The notes under the pieces are model-generated. The model was not told the DNA's origin and made no database searches. It saw only the letters and a program-made list of their open reading frames with translations. Source: Ypsolopha sequella (taxonomy: Eukaryota > Arthropoda > Insecta > Lepidoptera > Ypsolophidae). Taken from it: 64,000 bases of DNA. The translations under genes and the position numbers were made by a program. Location of the stretch: NCBI GenBank assembly GCA_934047225.1, contig OW203988.1, forward strand, positions 558,001 to 622,000, in the 5' to 3' direction. Positions within the stretch are counted from its first letter, which is position 1. Each line of letters begins with the position of its first letter. Below are positions 1 to 9,563 of the stretch, piece after piece.

Positions 1-392
1 ACCCGACACGAACACATACATCCTCTCACACATGCACACACACAAACATACGTGGCAGATCAGTGTCACACACTGGGTGACGGCGACACCTCGACTACCG
101 GTCGTAGCTCCTCACCTAGACCGTATATCCAAACCGAGGTGAAGTGTGACCACAGCAGCGGTAGATGACACACGGCTACTGATTGAAGATATTCAGCAAT
201 CATAAACCTTTATTGCAGAATATGAGTATCAATATGAGTATCAATCAATGGTGTTATTGTGGCAGGTAAATAGTAAAATCCAGATTTTACAAACGGCGCA
301 GTCGGTCATCAGTTTCGGCAAATTGAAATATGCCCGCCATTTATAAAATGACTTCGTCAATTTCTAAAAAGCCGAAATCGGACGTCTTTCAC
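1..392. other. Unique left flank without gene
   Basis: No coding signal is visible. The first 60 bases are a CA-rich low-complexity stretch that resembles the reverse complement of the GT-rich 3' UTR of the LINE near 19500-19575, so it may be an old LINE tail. A 12-base direct duplication (AATATGAGTATC twice) lies near 219-246. The remainder leads into the 41-bp array. Confidence 0.4.
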
Positions 393-1376
393 CAAAAGTA
401 ACAAATAGGTGCGACGACGAGCTGAGTGAGGCCAACAAGTAACAAATAGGTGCGACGACGAGCTGAGTGAGGCCAACAAGTAACAAATAGGTGCGACGAC
501 GAGCTAAGTGAGGCCAACAAGTAACAAATAGGTGCGACGACGAGCTGAGTGAGGCCAACAAGTAACAAATAGGTGCGACGACGAGCTAAGTGAGGCCAAC
601 AAGTAACAAATAGGTGCGACGACGAGCTAAGTGAGGCCAACAAGTAACAAATAGGTGCGACGACGAGCTGAGTGAGGCCAACAAGTAACAAATAGGTGCG
701 ACGACGAGCTAAGTGAGGCCAACAAGTAACAAATAGGTGCGACGACGAGCTAAGTGAGGCCAACAAGTAACAAATAGGTGCGACGACGAGCTGAGTGAGG
801 CCAACAAGTAACAAATAGGTGCGACGACGAGCTGAGTGAGGCCAACAAGTAACAAATAGGTGCGACGACGAGCTAAGTGAGGCCAACAAGTAACAAATAG
901 GTGCGACGACGAGCTAAGTGAGGCCAACAAGTAACAAATAGGTGCGACGACGAGCTGAGTGAGGCCAACAAGTAACAAATAGGTGCGACGACGAGCTAAG
1001 TGAGGCCAACAAGTAACAAATAGGTGCGACGACGAGCTAAGTGAGGCCAACAAGTAACAAATAGGTGCGACGACGAGCTGAGTGAGGCCAACAAGTAACA
1101 AATAGGTGCGACGACGAGCTGAGTGAGGCCAACAAGTAACAAATAGGTGCAACGACGAGCTGAGTGAGGCCAACAAGTAACAAATAGGTGCGACGACGAG
1201 CTGAGTGAGGCCAACAAGTAACAAATAGGTGCGACGACGAGCTAAGTGAGGCCAACAAGTAACAAATAGGTGCGACGACGAGCTGAGTGAGGCCAACAAG
1301 TAACAAATAGGTGCGACGACGAGCTAAGTGAGGCCAACAAGTAACAAATAGTTGCGACGACGAGCTAAGTGAGGCC
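393..1376. repeat. Minisatellite, 41 bp x 24
   Basis: The unit runs AACAAGTAACAAATAGG, then TGCGACGACGAGCT, then R, then AGTGAGGCC. The array is exactly 984 bp, or 24 units. The first unit is slightly degenerate at its left edge. Nearly all variation is one G/A site (gagctGagtg against gagctAagtg), with single private changes near 1150 and 1352. The unit length is not a multiple of three, so the short minus-strand open frames across it are chance products. Confidence 0.97.
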
Positions 1377-1741
1377 AACAAGCAACATTGCTGTACAACG
1401 AAAATATTACAAGGGTGCAATTCTTAAACATGTTTAATAAAAGCATTACTTTTACAATATTCTTTAAACAAGCATGCTATAAGTGTTTTTAGCTGATATG
1501 GTATTTAAATCTTATAACCGTTTATACATCCAATTTATATGGTCCTCAAAAAACAAAAGGTCATTATTATTTTAGCCATATTAGTCGCTTAAGCTACATA
1601 CTTTTTGTAAAATTAATAAAGCTGTTTGAAAACCTAAGCCCTTATAATGGTGTGACTAAATGCTTCTTTAACACAAATGCAAATTATGTTACTTCTATAA
1701 GGAAAATGGTTTTTATTCTACCGCTATATACAAGGTGAATT
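1377..1741. other. AT-rich unique spacer
   Basis: AT-rich sequence follows the 41-bp array. I see no gene, tandem repeat or recognisable element before the palindromic element that starts at about 1742. Confidence 0.4.
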
Positions 1742-1981
1742 TGTGAACATCGTCCAAATTCATACTTGAGCCTTGGTAAGTGATTAGCATCATGAACCAA
1801 TAACAATTTTTGTAAAATTCATATAATCATATAATCGACTCCCCATAGTGATTCACTCAGGACTGGGAGTGAATTACTATGGGAGGTCGAAATTTCAATT
1901 TACGAATTTCACAAAAAGTGTTATTGATTCATGATGCTGATCACTTACCAAGCCTCCAGTATGAATTTGGACGATGATCAA
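1742..1981. repeat. Palindromic (fold-back) element, family with CTCCAGTATGAAT motif
   Basis: The left arm (about 1742-1822) and right arm (about 1902-1981) are inverted copies that pair over about 80 bases with scattered mismatches. The centre forms a second stem, 1841-1857 with 1866-1882 (CCCATAGTGATTCACTC with its complement). The whole 240 bp could fold into one hairpin. Related single or paired motifs occur near 8440-8480, in the LINE 3' UTR at about 19205-19340, and in another palindrome at 56368-56627, so this is a dispersed family. Its class is not known to me. Confidence 0.8.
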
Positions 1982-2835
1982 AAAGTCACCTGATATAACA
2001 TCTAAAATATTATTATTTGTATCGAATTGAATGAATCCTGAGGATAAAACATGATTATCGCAAACAAAACGGCTCACCTCAATAAGATTGTTGATGGGAT
2101 ATATATATTATTCTTACATGTTTTCTATTATATTATATATTATTAATATAAAATAATATATGTATATATTCTTATAAATATGCCTGATTTGGGTTGTACA
2201 CAACTATTAATGGCCAGCAGTTTAGAGTTTATTTTAAGGAGAAAATGTGATTCGGTTTTTTTAAAATGGATTTAAGTGACTGGAAAATATTAATAGGAAG
2301 TGGTTCTTATAGACGAAAAGTGAAAAGAGTAGATTCGAGGCTATGATGTTGTGTTGACAGATTTATCATCAGCAGTTAGTTCGTCTAGAGCAGAGATGAA
2401 AGAAAATTATATGGATTCCGTAGTATTATTTGTCGACAAAAATTGTGCTTTGAACAATCTTTTTAAAATTGTGAATACAAATAAGTACCCAGTTCATTAT
2501 CTGCTAAAAGTAATTGTTGGAATAAACATAATTAAAATTAGTACAGTACACTGGACATATTTATTGTAGCTACATAATGTACATACCTGTTCAGTAGGTA
2601 CATATAATTATTATTTAAATGTGTAAACAAGCAAGTAGGTTAGTTCGTACCTATACCCTATTAAGTAAACTATAGATACAATTGTGACAACAATAATTTC
2701 CCACGTAGATATCCACATTCAGGCTTCGATCCCTACGAGATATCTTGTACTTTAATTAATTGAAGATTAAAAAACGTTTGCCATTTTAATGCACGCAGGT
2801 CGCCGTTTAGTGCAATTACATATTACATATGTAAA
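1982..2835. other. AT-rich intergenic DNA
   Basis: No supported gene. A run of AT-only sequence at about 2098-2165 is low complexity. The open frame at 2351-2569 has AT-driven composition and no recognisable motif, so I do not call it. Confidence 0.4.
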
Positions 2836-2960
2836 CGAAAAATGTATGTATGTATGTACGTATGTAAATACTTTATTGCACAACAATATTTATAATGCAC
2901 AAAGGCGAATTTAATGCTAATTAGCATTGTCTGCCAGTTAACCTTTGGTCATGTGGAAAG
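2836..2960 (-). mobile_element. Non-LTR retrotransposon 3' end, family 1
   Basis: Read on the minus strand, this ends in TTGTGCAATAAAGTATTTAC followed by a (CATA)n-type tail, seen on the plus strand as (TATG)n at 2843-2866. A second copy in the opposite orientation at 39618-39732 shares the TTAACTGGCAGA..ATGCTAATTAGCATT block and the same polyadenylation-like AATAAAG and tail. Only 3' untranslated sequence is present, consistent with 5' truncation during target-primed reverse transcription. Confidence 0.7.
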
Positions 2961-3122
2961 TTTTTAAGGGTAGTGCCAGATAAGTTGATTGTTATAACCA
3001 ATTCGATCAAGAAACCATATTGTCATAGTAACTATGTATATTATATCATATATAAGTCGTCATGATACTGTCGTGATAGTCTCGTCGGTTTTAATGTATT
3101 ATAATTAAATAATATAAGGGCA

Positions 3123-3395
3123 GCCGCAAAAGCTGAAGTGTTAAAAAGGCGCATATATGGAGCCCTTGGCGAGGACTTCATATTTGTGCCTTTTGCTGTA
3201 GAAACTCTTGGGCCGTGGGGTTCGGAAGCGCGGCGACTTTATAAAGAAATTTCGTCGCACTTGGTCGACGCTTCAGGTGACTGAAGGGCTGGAAGCTACT
3301 TTGGCCAAAGAATTAGTTTGGCCATTCAACGTGGCAACGCCGTCAGCCTTTTGGGCACCCTTCCTAACGACGGCAGCGATCTGGCCAGCATTTAA
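3123..3395 (+). pseudogene. C-terminal fragment of a reverse-transcriptase polyprotein (broken)
   Basis: The frame starting at 3123 reads about 90 codons to a TAA at 3393-3395. It includes the blocks FVPFAVETLGPWG, then LVDASGD, then RAGSYFGQRISLAIQRGN and SLLGTLP. From memory, this conserved tail is found at the C-terminus of large insect and cnidarian proteins annotated as reverse transcriptase. One in-frame TGA separates LVDASGD from RAGSYF, where the family usually has a sense codon, so the fragment is dead. The frame has no start of its own and the upstream RT domain is missing. It is followed by AT-rich sequence that could be the element's 3' UTR. I am sure of the reading frame but less sure of the clade. 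Confidence 0.7.
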
Positions 3396-3589
3396 TATTT
3401 ATTATAATTATTTTAGGTCATCTTTAGTTGAGTTTTGAAAATTTATTTTATAGTTTTATATACTAGTTTTATGTAATAAATAATAATATGGGGAAATAAT
3501 ACAGGCTAGGTTTACTTAAATTTAATAAAAAATACGCTTGAATAAAATATAAAACAAAGGAATAAGGAGTAAATAATATTATAAATAAA

Positions 3590-3780
3590 TGAAATACATA
3601 TAATAAATATATGCATAACTTCGCTCATTCGATTAGTCTTGCTAAGAAAAAGGGCAAATAACTCAGGAAGATCATGTCTTTTTTTTTCTTAATATTAATT
3701 ACTTACAAACTACTTGTAAAATGTGTATTATATGTATCTACTTACCTACTCAACAAAATAAATTATTAGAATTTGAATTT
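3590..3780 (+). mobile_element. Non-LTR retrotransposon 3' end, family 2
   Basis: The segment contains ATTCGATTAGTCTTGCTAAG, then GATCATGTC and a T-run, and ends in ACAAAATAAATTATTAGAATTTGAATTT. The same blocks recur at 8500-8650, inverted at 8178-8330, and at 11388-11453. The AATAAA followed by a TTTGAA-type tail identifies the 3' terminus. Only non-coding 3' sequence remains. Confidence 0.65.
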
Positions 3781-3872
3781 AACAGTAATTTACAGACTTC
3801 TTTGAGCACTTAATATTGAATGTTGAGAAGTACAAACTATTGATTATATTACTTACTTGTTATTTAACTAGG

Positions 3873-4312
3873 TGATGCCCGCGACTACAGAATCTTCGTC
3901 GTGGAAGATAATGCGGCCGATTGCGGCCACAGTGGGATTCGCGCAGTAGAAAGTATCCAGTTTTTAATTAGATAATAAAGCCGATTCTGAAGGCTTTAAT
4001 TTTAGTTTTAGTGCTGTCAAAACTGAATTTTCTTCGAAACAAAATAGTCCTTAAGAGTTAGGATTAGAAGCTGAATTTCTTTGGAAAATTTTAAGCTTTG
4101 ACTGCACTAAAATTAAAACTAAAGCCTTCAGAATTGGCTTTATTAAGTTATTGAACAGTGAACATCTTCCTTACTTCTTTAATTGTAATTATTGGAGGAT
4201 CGAACAGTGGTAACCATACCAAAACTCGTTCATTAGATTTTGCGTGATGCATGAAATACCGACAAAAATACCGTTTTTTTTTTTGTATCAGTATCCTACA
4301 CCACAATTTTTA
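3873..4312 (-). mobile_element. Dispersed element (copy A), interrupted by a MITE
   Basis: On the minus strand this aligns block by block with the plus-strand copy at about 46330-46595. Shared blocks are TACACC, a T-run, GGTATTTCATGCATCACGCG, the GATCC..GAACAGTG region, AAAGTATCCCAGTTTTTAA, AAGATAATG.GGCC, and a GCGGG(C/A)..CTAG terminus. In copy A the alignment is broken at 3974-4144 by a palindromic MITE and resumes immediately after it. The CTAGT-like end and nearby CGCGACT/GTCGCGG hairpin are compatible with a Helitron-type 3' end, but that classification is tentative. Confidence 0.7.
3974..4144. mobile_element. MITE with long inverted repeats, copy 1
   Basis: The ends are inverted: AATAAAGCCGATTCTGAAGG at the left and its near-complement at the right. 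The arms continue through AAGGCTTTAATTTTAGTTTT for about 50-60 bases. The short asymmetric interior matches the reverse complement of the interior of copy 2 at 14382-14534, so the two are independent insertions in opposite orientation. The element lies inside another dispersed repeat. The exact target duplication cannot be fixed because the site is TAA-rich. Confidence 0.85.
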
Positions 4313-4439
4313 TTTGGAATATCAATAGAATATCATCTATGTACAGAAAGATAGACACGGTTCTATTACAGTTTTTAATAATATTTTAACTTTACAATTT
4401 TCAGTTATTATAGTGGTAAAAAAAAAAACATTTATTATA

Positions 4440-4700
4440 ACTGTTGCCCGCGACTTCATCCGCGTGGAATTTAGTGTTACCTTGCATCACTTATCAGACC
4501 TTAAGTAATACCAGCAGCCGGGTTTGGCCCTGGGACTTGTTTATAGTCATCGCAAAGCAAAGCAAACGGCTACCGGCAAAAAGCTGCTTTACAACGAAAA
4601 TGTATTGAAGCTGAGATTCTTACTGGATGTGGCTCAGGTGAAACTGTTTTTATCATCCCCAATAACTTCCGGTAGCCGTTTGCTTTGCTTTGTTCCATTG
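4440..4700. repeat. CGCGACTTC..CCGCG motif and short perfect inverted-repeat element
   Basis: A CCCGCGACTTCATCCGCG motif of the type found at ends of lepidopteran dispersed repeats lies at about 4447-4464. Beyond it, 4553-4576 and 4669-4692 are perfect 24-base inverted copies (outer end CAAAGCAAAGCAAACGGC) enclosing 92 bases, so 4553-4692 is a 140-bp element. I do not recognise the family. The open frame across it (4524-4727) is a by-product. Confidence 0.7.
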
Positions 4701-4865
4701 CACAAACTTTATGCTCGAATCAAATAATTGCGCGATGTAATTTACTTACAGCGCCATCTACTTTTCAATTCCAGAACTAACCATAATAATTCAGATCTTG
4801 GAGATAAGATTAAAAAAAATTTGATTATAGATCATAACTGGCCAATTACAGGAAAACTATAGCGA

Positions 4866-5165
4866 TTAAAAAGAAGTTGACCGTACCGTTGAGGTACCTA
4901 TTAAAAATCTGATTGTAAAAATATATAATTTGGCTATATTTAAGAGAAATCCTTGAAAAACCATAAAAAAATTACGTATGTCCTTATCTCTAAAACTGAT
5001 GGACTGAAAAATATGAAAAAAAAAATGGTAATATGTGTTTACGTATAGATTACAAGAAAAATAAAGCGATTGAGAAGTTAACAAAAAAATGACAAAATTA
5101 AATTTATCATCCACAATACGGAACCCTACGTACGCGAGTCTGACTCGCACTTGGCCTTTTTGTTC
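4866..5165 (+). repeat. Lepidopteran-type dispersed repeat, copy 1
   Basis: The segment runs from CTGATTGTAAAAATATAT through ACTGATGGACTGAAAAATATG to CGGAACCCTACGTACGCGAG and TCTGACTCGCACTTGGCC. Its middle aligns with 47420-47600 in the same orientation. The CGGAACCCT..CGACTCGCACTTGGCC block is a motif I associate with repeats common in moth genomes. It is non-coding. Confidence 0.6.
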
Positions 5166-5796
5166 CTATACATATGCTATAAGATCTATTTGTAAACTGA
5201 ATTTTGAATTTCTAAGAAAGCTGGAAGTGCTGGATAGCCTTCCATGGTAAGTCAATTTACAAATTGACTACGTAATAAAGGACTAATGTTTGTGTACTAA
5301 AATTTGATACGTTTCATACTTCTAACCAAAGCTTTAAAAAGTAAATTCCTAGAATCGATAAATGACGATAACTTTTTTTTTCTACTACCTTTATGAAAAA
5401 GTTCCATTTAATACTCGAAATTAGTTTTGAAAATCGAACTTTCCGGGCCCCGTTGCGGTCAGTTTGAAATATCGTGTTGAAATTTCATTTATTGCAAATT
5501 TCATATATTAGGTTCTTTTTGACGTTTGTCTTCATTTCATGCTAAATAAGGTTCTTTTTGACGTCCTTGGTTTGTCTTTACAATCTAAATTCCCTGCGTT
5601 CCAAGATAATCGATTATATGGCGTCTGACACTCTTTTCGAAAAATTATACTGGCCACAAATAATAGCCGCCGGCCAAAGCCTGAAAAAAAAGGTAAAAAC
5701 CGCGCCGTGCTTTGCAAAGTCATAAAATAAATTAAATTTGAAAAGAAAAATTTAATATTTAAATACATAAATCAGGTAGTAGAAAAAGTATCGTTC
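5166..5796. other. Intergenic DNA with a short duplication
   Basis: No gene is seen. GGTTCTTTTTGACGT occurs twice (about 5512-5526 and 5550-5564), with related TTTGTCTT sequence after each. The open frame at 5532-5768 on the minus strand has no recognisable domain. Confidence 0.4.
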
Positions 5797-5918
5797 GCAA
5801 CGAGTAAAATGGGTTTTCTTACCCTCGGAATGTAAGCTTTCGACGTTCGCCTTCGGGTCACGTCGAAACTATAGCTTCATTCCTCGGGTAAGAAATTCCG
5901 CCATTTTATACTCGTCAC
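5797..5918. repeat. Short palindromic element
   Basis: The outer arms CGAGTAAAATGGG..TTCTTACCC and GGGTAAGAA..CCATTTTATACTCG pair with each other, as do the inner TTCGACG/CGTCGAA segments (5839-5845 with 5861-5867). About 120 bp can fold into one imperfect hairpin. It may be a small MITE. No second copy was seen in the window. Confidence 0.65.
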
Positions 5919-6261
5919 GAAATATACTATTTTTCCGTTATTCGATTTTAATGAAATAAAGCCTATATTCTGCTCCAAATTAAGCCCCGCCCACCTCTGA
6001 AAACTACATCAAAATCCGTTTTGTAGTTTCGCGATGTGCGCGAACAAACAAACAGACAGACAGACAGAAAAGAATTCTAAAAATCACTGATTTGTGCTCT
6101 GTTACTCTTATGTGACGTTTTCAAACATTATTTTTGGTTATTATTAATTAATCATGATAACACTTTCGATGTTTGACCCGTATTAATTTTTTGATTTTAT
6201 CTAAATCAAATTTTTCACGTACATTTCACGGTTTTTGGTTGGACTTACACAAATATCTAAA
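5919..6261. repeat. Dispersed-repeat fragment with CAGA tail, then AT-rich spacer
   Basis: The segment at about 5975-6075 (AAAATCCGTTTTGTAGTTTC, then GCGATGTGCGCGAAC and a (CAGA)n-type stretch) matches a sequence type I know from 3' parts of lepidopteran dispersed repeats. Nothing is recognised in the remainder. Confidence 0.45.
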
Positions 6262-6340
6262 TAATGTAAATGAACTCAGGCTAAAATATTACAATAACAT
6301 TCCATAGACATCCCACAATGTGGTGACAGCGTTTGTATAG
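6262..6340 (-). repeat. Dispersed repeat, pair with 43447-43520
   Basis: The reverse complement of this stretch (AAACGCTGTCACCACATTGT, then GGGATGTCTATGGA, then TAATATTTTAG) matches 43454-43517 on the plus strand with few differences. A 12-base direct duplication GTTTGTATAGAG follows at about 6332-6355. The family is not identified. Confidence 0.65.
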
Positions 6341-6638
6341 AGGTTTGTATAGAGGTTTGCGCGTAACGAGACGCTTCTAAGGAAACAAAACATAAAATAT
6401 AATATATAGTAGTGGAAGTTTGTGAATCGTCGAAAGAGCAGTAATTTGAGGGTCTCCTCCCGAGCGGAACTGTTTTGTCGGAGAGGACCCTCCCAGTTGG
6501 GCGCTTTCACATCGAACGATATCGATAACGACACGATATCGTCGGACTGGTAAAGAAAGAATTTACAACGAAAAGCTTTCGTTGTCGTCAACGATATCGT
6601 CGCTGACAGCGACTGACACCGATATCGTGCTGATATTG
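6341..6638. other. Spacer with clustered GATATCG sites
   Basis: Between 6512 and 6630 the palindrome-like word CGATATCG or ACGATATCGT occurs four times, near 6518, 6533, 6589 and 6620, together with a near-palindrome around AAGCTT at 6566-6586. No gene is seen. The cluster directly precedes the 48-bp array. Confidence 0.5.
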
Positions 6639-7019
6639 GTGGCGACACAATGAGGGGTGGAGGAGAGTAGCGGTCGGGGAGATAATGTGGCGACACAATG
6701 CGGGATGAAGGAGAGTAGCGGTCGGGGAGATAATGTGGCGACACAATGCGGGATGAAGGAGAGTAGCGGTCGGGGAGATAATGTGGCGACACAATGCGGG
6801 ATGAAGGAGAGTAGCGGTCGGGGAGATAATGTGGCTACACAATGCGGGGTGAAGGAGAGTAGCGGTCGGGGAGATAATGTGGCGACACAATGCGTGGTGA
6901 AGGAGAGTAGCGGTCGGGGAGATAATGTGGCGACACAATGAGGGGTGAAGGAGAGTAGCGGTCGGGGAGATAATGTGGCGACACAATGCGGGGTGAAGGA
7001 GAGTAGCGGTCGGGGAGAT
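6639..7019. repeat. Minisatellite, 48 bp x 8
   Basis: The unit is GTGGCGACACAATGCGGG, ATGAAGGAGAGTAGC, then GGTCGGGGAGATAAT. There are eight units, the last cut at GATA. Positions around GCGGGATGAA vary between units (aggggtgg, cgggatga, cggggtga, cgtggtga). The unit is 16 codons without a stop, so open frames run through on both strands and are not taken as genes. Confidence 0.96.
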
Positions 7020-7112
7020 ATATAAAAAAAATTATAACAGCTTACGAATTTTAAAGTTATACTTATTCAAATAGAAAAATAATACTTGTATATATAAACA
7101 AAATAAAAAAAA

Positions 7113-7113
7113 C

Positions 7114-7149
<36 letters not shown>

Positions 7150-7280
7150 CATCCGACCGAGTTCGGTCACGGTGACTGTTGCGGCTGTGGAGAACGTCGG
7201 TCATGTGCCCTCATGTGACTTATGTAGCCTATCTTGTTTGTGAAAGTGCGGTTGCACAGGCTACATGTAAGTTTTACACA
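7113..7280. repeat. (ATG)n microsatellite and dispersed-repeat segment
   Basis: Eleven to twelve ATG/GAT triplets occur at about 7113-7149. They are followed by TCATCCGACCGAGTTCGGTC and a G/C-richer block up to GTGCGGTTGCACAGGCTACA. A triplet run followed by a CGACCGA..TCGG hairpin block is a pattern I associate with lepidopteran dispersed repeats. No protein is inferred. Confidence 0.5.
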
Positions 7281-8177
7281 AAAAAAAACATATTGTTGTA
7301 GCAAAAGTTACTATAAAAACCTCAAAATAATTTGAATTTCTTAATGTTTCTTAAGTCAATATGATTTGTTTGTAGATTATGTACCGTTGTGCGTTTCAAC
7401 CAAATAGCTTCATTCTATTGGGTTAAAAACTTGGTGGTTGATGCATTTAGCATTACTCAAGAAGACAGCTAAGATACGTTTAAACCTTTTTGATTCGCAT
7501 CCCGTAGCTCTAACCAGAGGCGGTTGAATCATTTTGTATCAAGTGACATGTATCTCCTGAAATATTTAACCTATTTTGATCAAAATAAAACAAACTTTGC
7601 GGCTTTTCTGTTTAATTTGGTTCACTAAACATTTCTGTAAAAATTGTTGATAATTTCTTTTTAATTAATTTTTTTCTGAAATTTGGTACATTAAAGCGCA
7701 ATTTCATAAATGTTGCTCATATAATTTTGCCTTTCGCCCATCGATATGTTCTTTTTTCAAATCCCGAGTCATGGTCTAATGTGTAACTATGTATGTTACA
7801 CAAGATAGAAAAATATAAATCTTGGTCATATATTATACCTATTTTTTTGGCGGAATCCACTAAAAAGTTTTAGGAAATTCCCACAGGCTCTTGAAAACCG
7901 GGAAGCAGCCAATTTACACACAAGCAACGCTGCGAGGCGCGCGCTAGTAAGGCATACAATAAAAAAACGATATTTCGGCCCTCTGTGTTCCCCCACCATC
8001 ACATCAGTGGATGTATGTACATAAACAGTACAGTACACCATGTAGCGAACGGTAAATACGGTGAAATGCGGTAAAATGCGCGCATTCTGCACACACATTA
8101 ACTGTCTGACTGATGATCACACTACACGAACACATGAACATCGCACATAAGTCGATTTAAAGGATTTAGGCGGTCAA
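7281..8177. other. AT-rich intergenic DNA
   Basis: No gene or repeat structure that I can support. The minus-strand open frame 7826-8098 has no recognisable domain. Confidence 0.35.
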
Positions 8178-8330
8178 AATTCAAAATTCAAAAAGTTTAT
8201 TTTGCAAAGTAGGTAGGTATATATAATACACGTTTCACAAGTCAAATTTTAATCTTACAAAAATATATGTAATAAAATAATAAATGTACATGAACTACTT
8301 AGATTAAATGTTTATTTAATTTATGTAGCA
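8178..8330 (-). mobile_element. Non-LTR retrotransposon 3' end, family 2 (inverted copy)
   Basis: Read on the minus strand, it ends with CGTGTATTATATATACCTAC, then CTACTTTGCAAAATAAACTT and TTTGAATTTTGAATT. These are the same terminal blocks as at 3700-3780 and 11388-11453. The orientation is opposite to the neighbouring copy at 8500-8650. Confidence 0.65.
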
Positions 8331-8394
8331 ATATATATAAACGATTAAAATTATAGATAAAATATTATTATACAAAGTGAAATCCAATCAACCG

Positions 8395-8650
8395 CCCGAA
8401 CCCATACCGGAGACCCGGCCAGGGACCAGGAATAAGGTATAATGATCACCAACCGAGCCTCCAGCATGAATCCAGGCGGCTGACCAAATCCCATCCTATA
8501 TACTACATAGTAATAGGTTACATATATAAATACATGCCTACCTCCGCCCATTCGATTAGTCTTGCTAAGAAGAACGGGCAAGAAACTTGGCAAGATCATG
8601 TCTTTTTTTTTTTTAACATAAACTTATACTATACATCAAATTACGTATAT
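8395..8650 (+). mobile_element. Family-2 retrotransposon fragment with CTCCAGCATGAAT motif
   Basis: The part from 8540 to 8620 (CATTCGATTAGTCTTGCTAA, then GAACGGGCAAG, then GATCATGTC plus a T-run) repeats the 3640-3690 sequence. At 8440-8480, GATCACCAACCGAGCCTCCA followed by GCATGAATCC matches the motif of the palindromic family at 1742-1981. This may be an older composite of two repeats. It is non-coding. Confidence 0.55.
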
Positions 8651-8719
8651 CTACTTTAACCAAGGGATAAGAAAAGACAAGACATTATTTTACAGTGTAT
8701 TTTGACTTTAAATCATATA

Positions 8720-9388
8720 TCTCATAGCAAAATTTTGAAAAATTTGCATGTTTTTCCAGCCAAAAAGTAAAAGAAATGTAAATAAAAGACGACATATTGA
8801 AAAAAAAAACATAAATTGATTTTCAATGGCAAATATCGTAACAGGGATAAAATGATTTATTTGTATTCTTATGATTTCATATTGTAGCTTAGTTAAATCG
8901 GCTTCAATAAATATTGCTAGGGCTTGCAACGGTGTAAGAGAAGTAATTTCTTCTGTGTATGATTTTCTGTATTTCACTGCACGTGTTGGGGACTAGGTGA
9001 TTCCTTTTAGTATTTTTGAAGCATACCTCTTTCCTCGAGTTTGTAATGTAGTTTGTGCTGTATGCACGATTACTTCTTCACTAAGCGAAGAATGCATTTC
9101 TTCAGTTTTTCTTCTTTTTGTCCTCTTAGCAGAATCTTCAAATGATTTAGAAGGTCAACCTGCTCCAGTTTGTATATTTGTTGAAAGTTCAAATGTTCCT
9201 TCTAACCAAGCTTCATTGGTTTTAAGAAATACTGCTTCTTTTTTATGTACTTTAGACCATTTTTCTTTCATGAAAGTTTTAAAGTGCGCAAATCTTTCCT
9301 TTAAACTGCTTAGATTATCTGGTGTGTTACCACAACATAACAACAGGTGATTTTCCAGATATTTAATTTTTCCATCAAAATTAGACAA
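8720..9388 (-). pseudogene. Degenerate ORF of an uncharacterised repeat-borne protein family
   Basis: From ATG at 9388 the minus strand reads MSNFDGKIKYL, FAHFKTFMKEKW and GTFELSTNIQTGAG to a TGA, then continues in the same frame with PSKSFEDSAKRTKRRKTEE. A TAG follows after KILKGIT. Still in frame come KYRKSY and LTPLQALAIFIEADLTKLQY, after which the frame is lost near 8850. The two stops interrupt an otherwise protein-like sequence of about 170 codons. The GRPSK-like basic patch, a helical middle and an SLTP..AL..F..A.LTK.QY block resemble a multi-copy family of uncharacterised arthropod proteins that I recall as transposon-associated. I cannot verify the name here. It lies 180 bp from a hAT-like element, but there is no evidence that they are one unit. 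Confidence 0.6.
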
Positions 9389-9563
9389 CTCTTGCTATTG
9401 CATTTTATCGTAAAGATATTTACACCTCACTGTTTTTGTACCCGAGGTACCAATGAAAATGTCACTTTATTACATTTGAAAAGAAAGATATGATAGAAAT
9501 AGTAAAAATAATAGAAATAGAAATAATAGAAGTAGTAAAAATAAAGGTATTCATTTAATGTGA

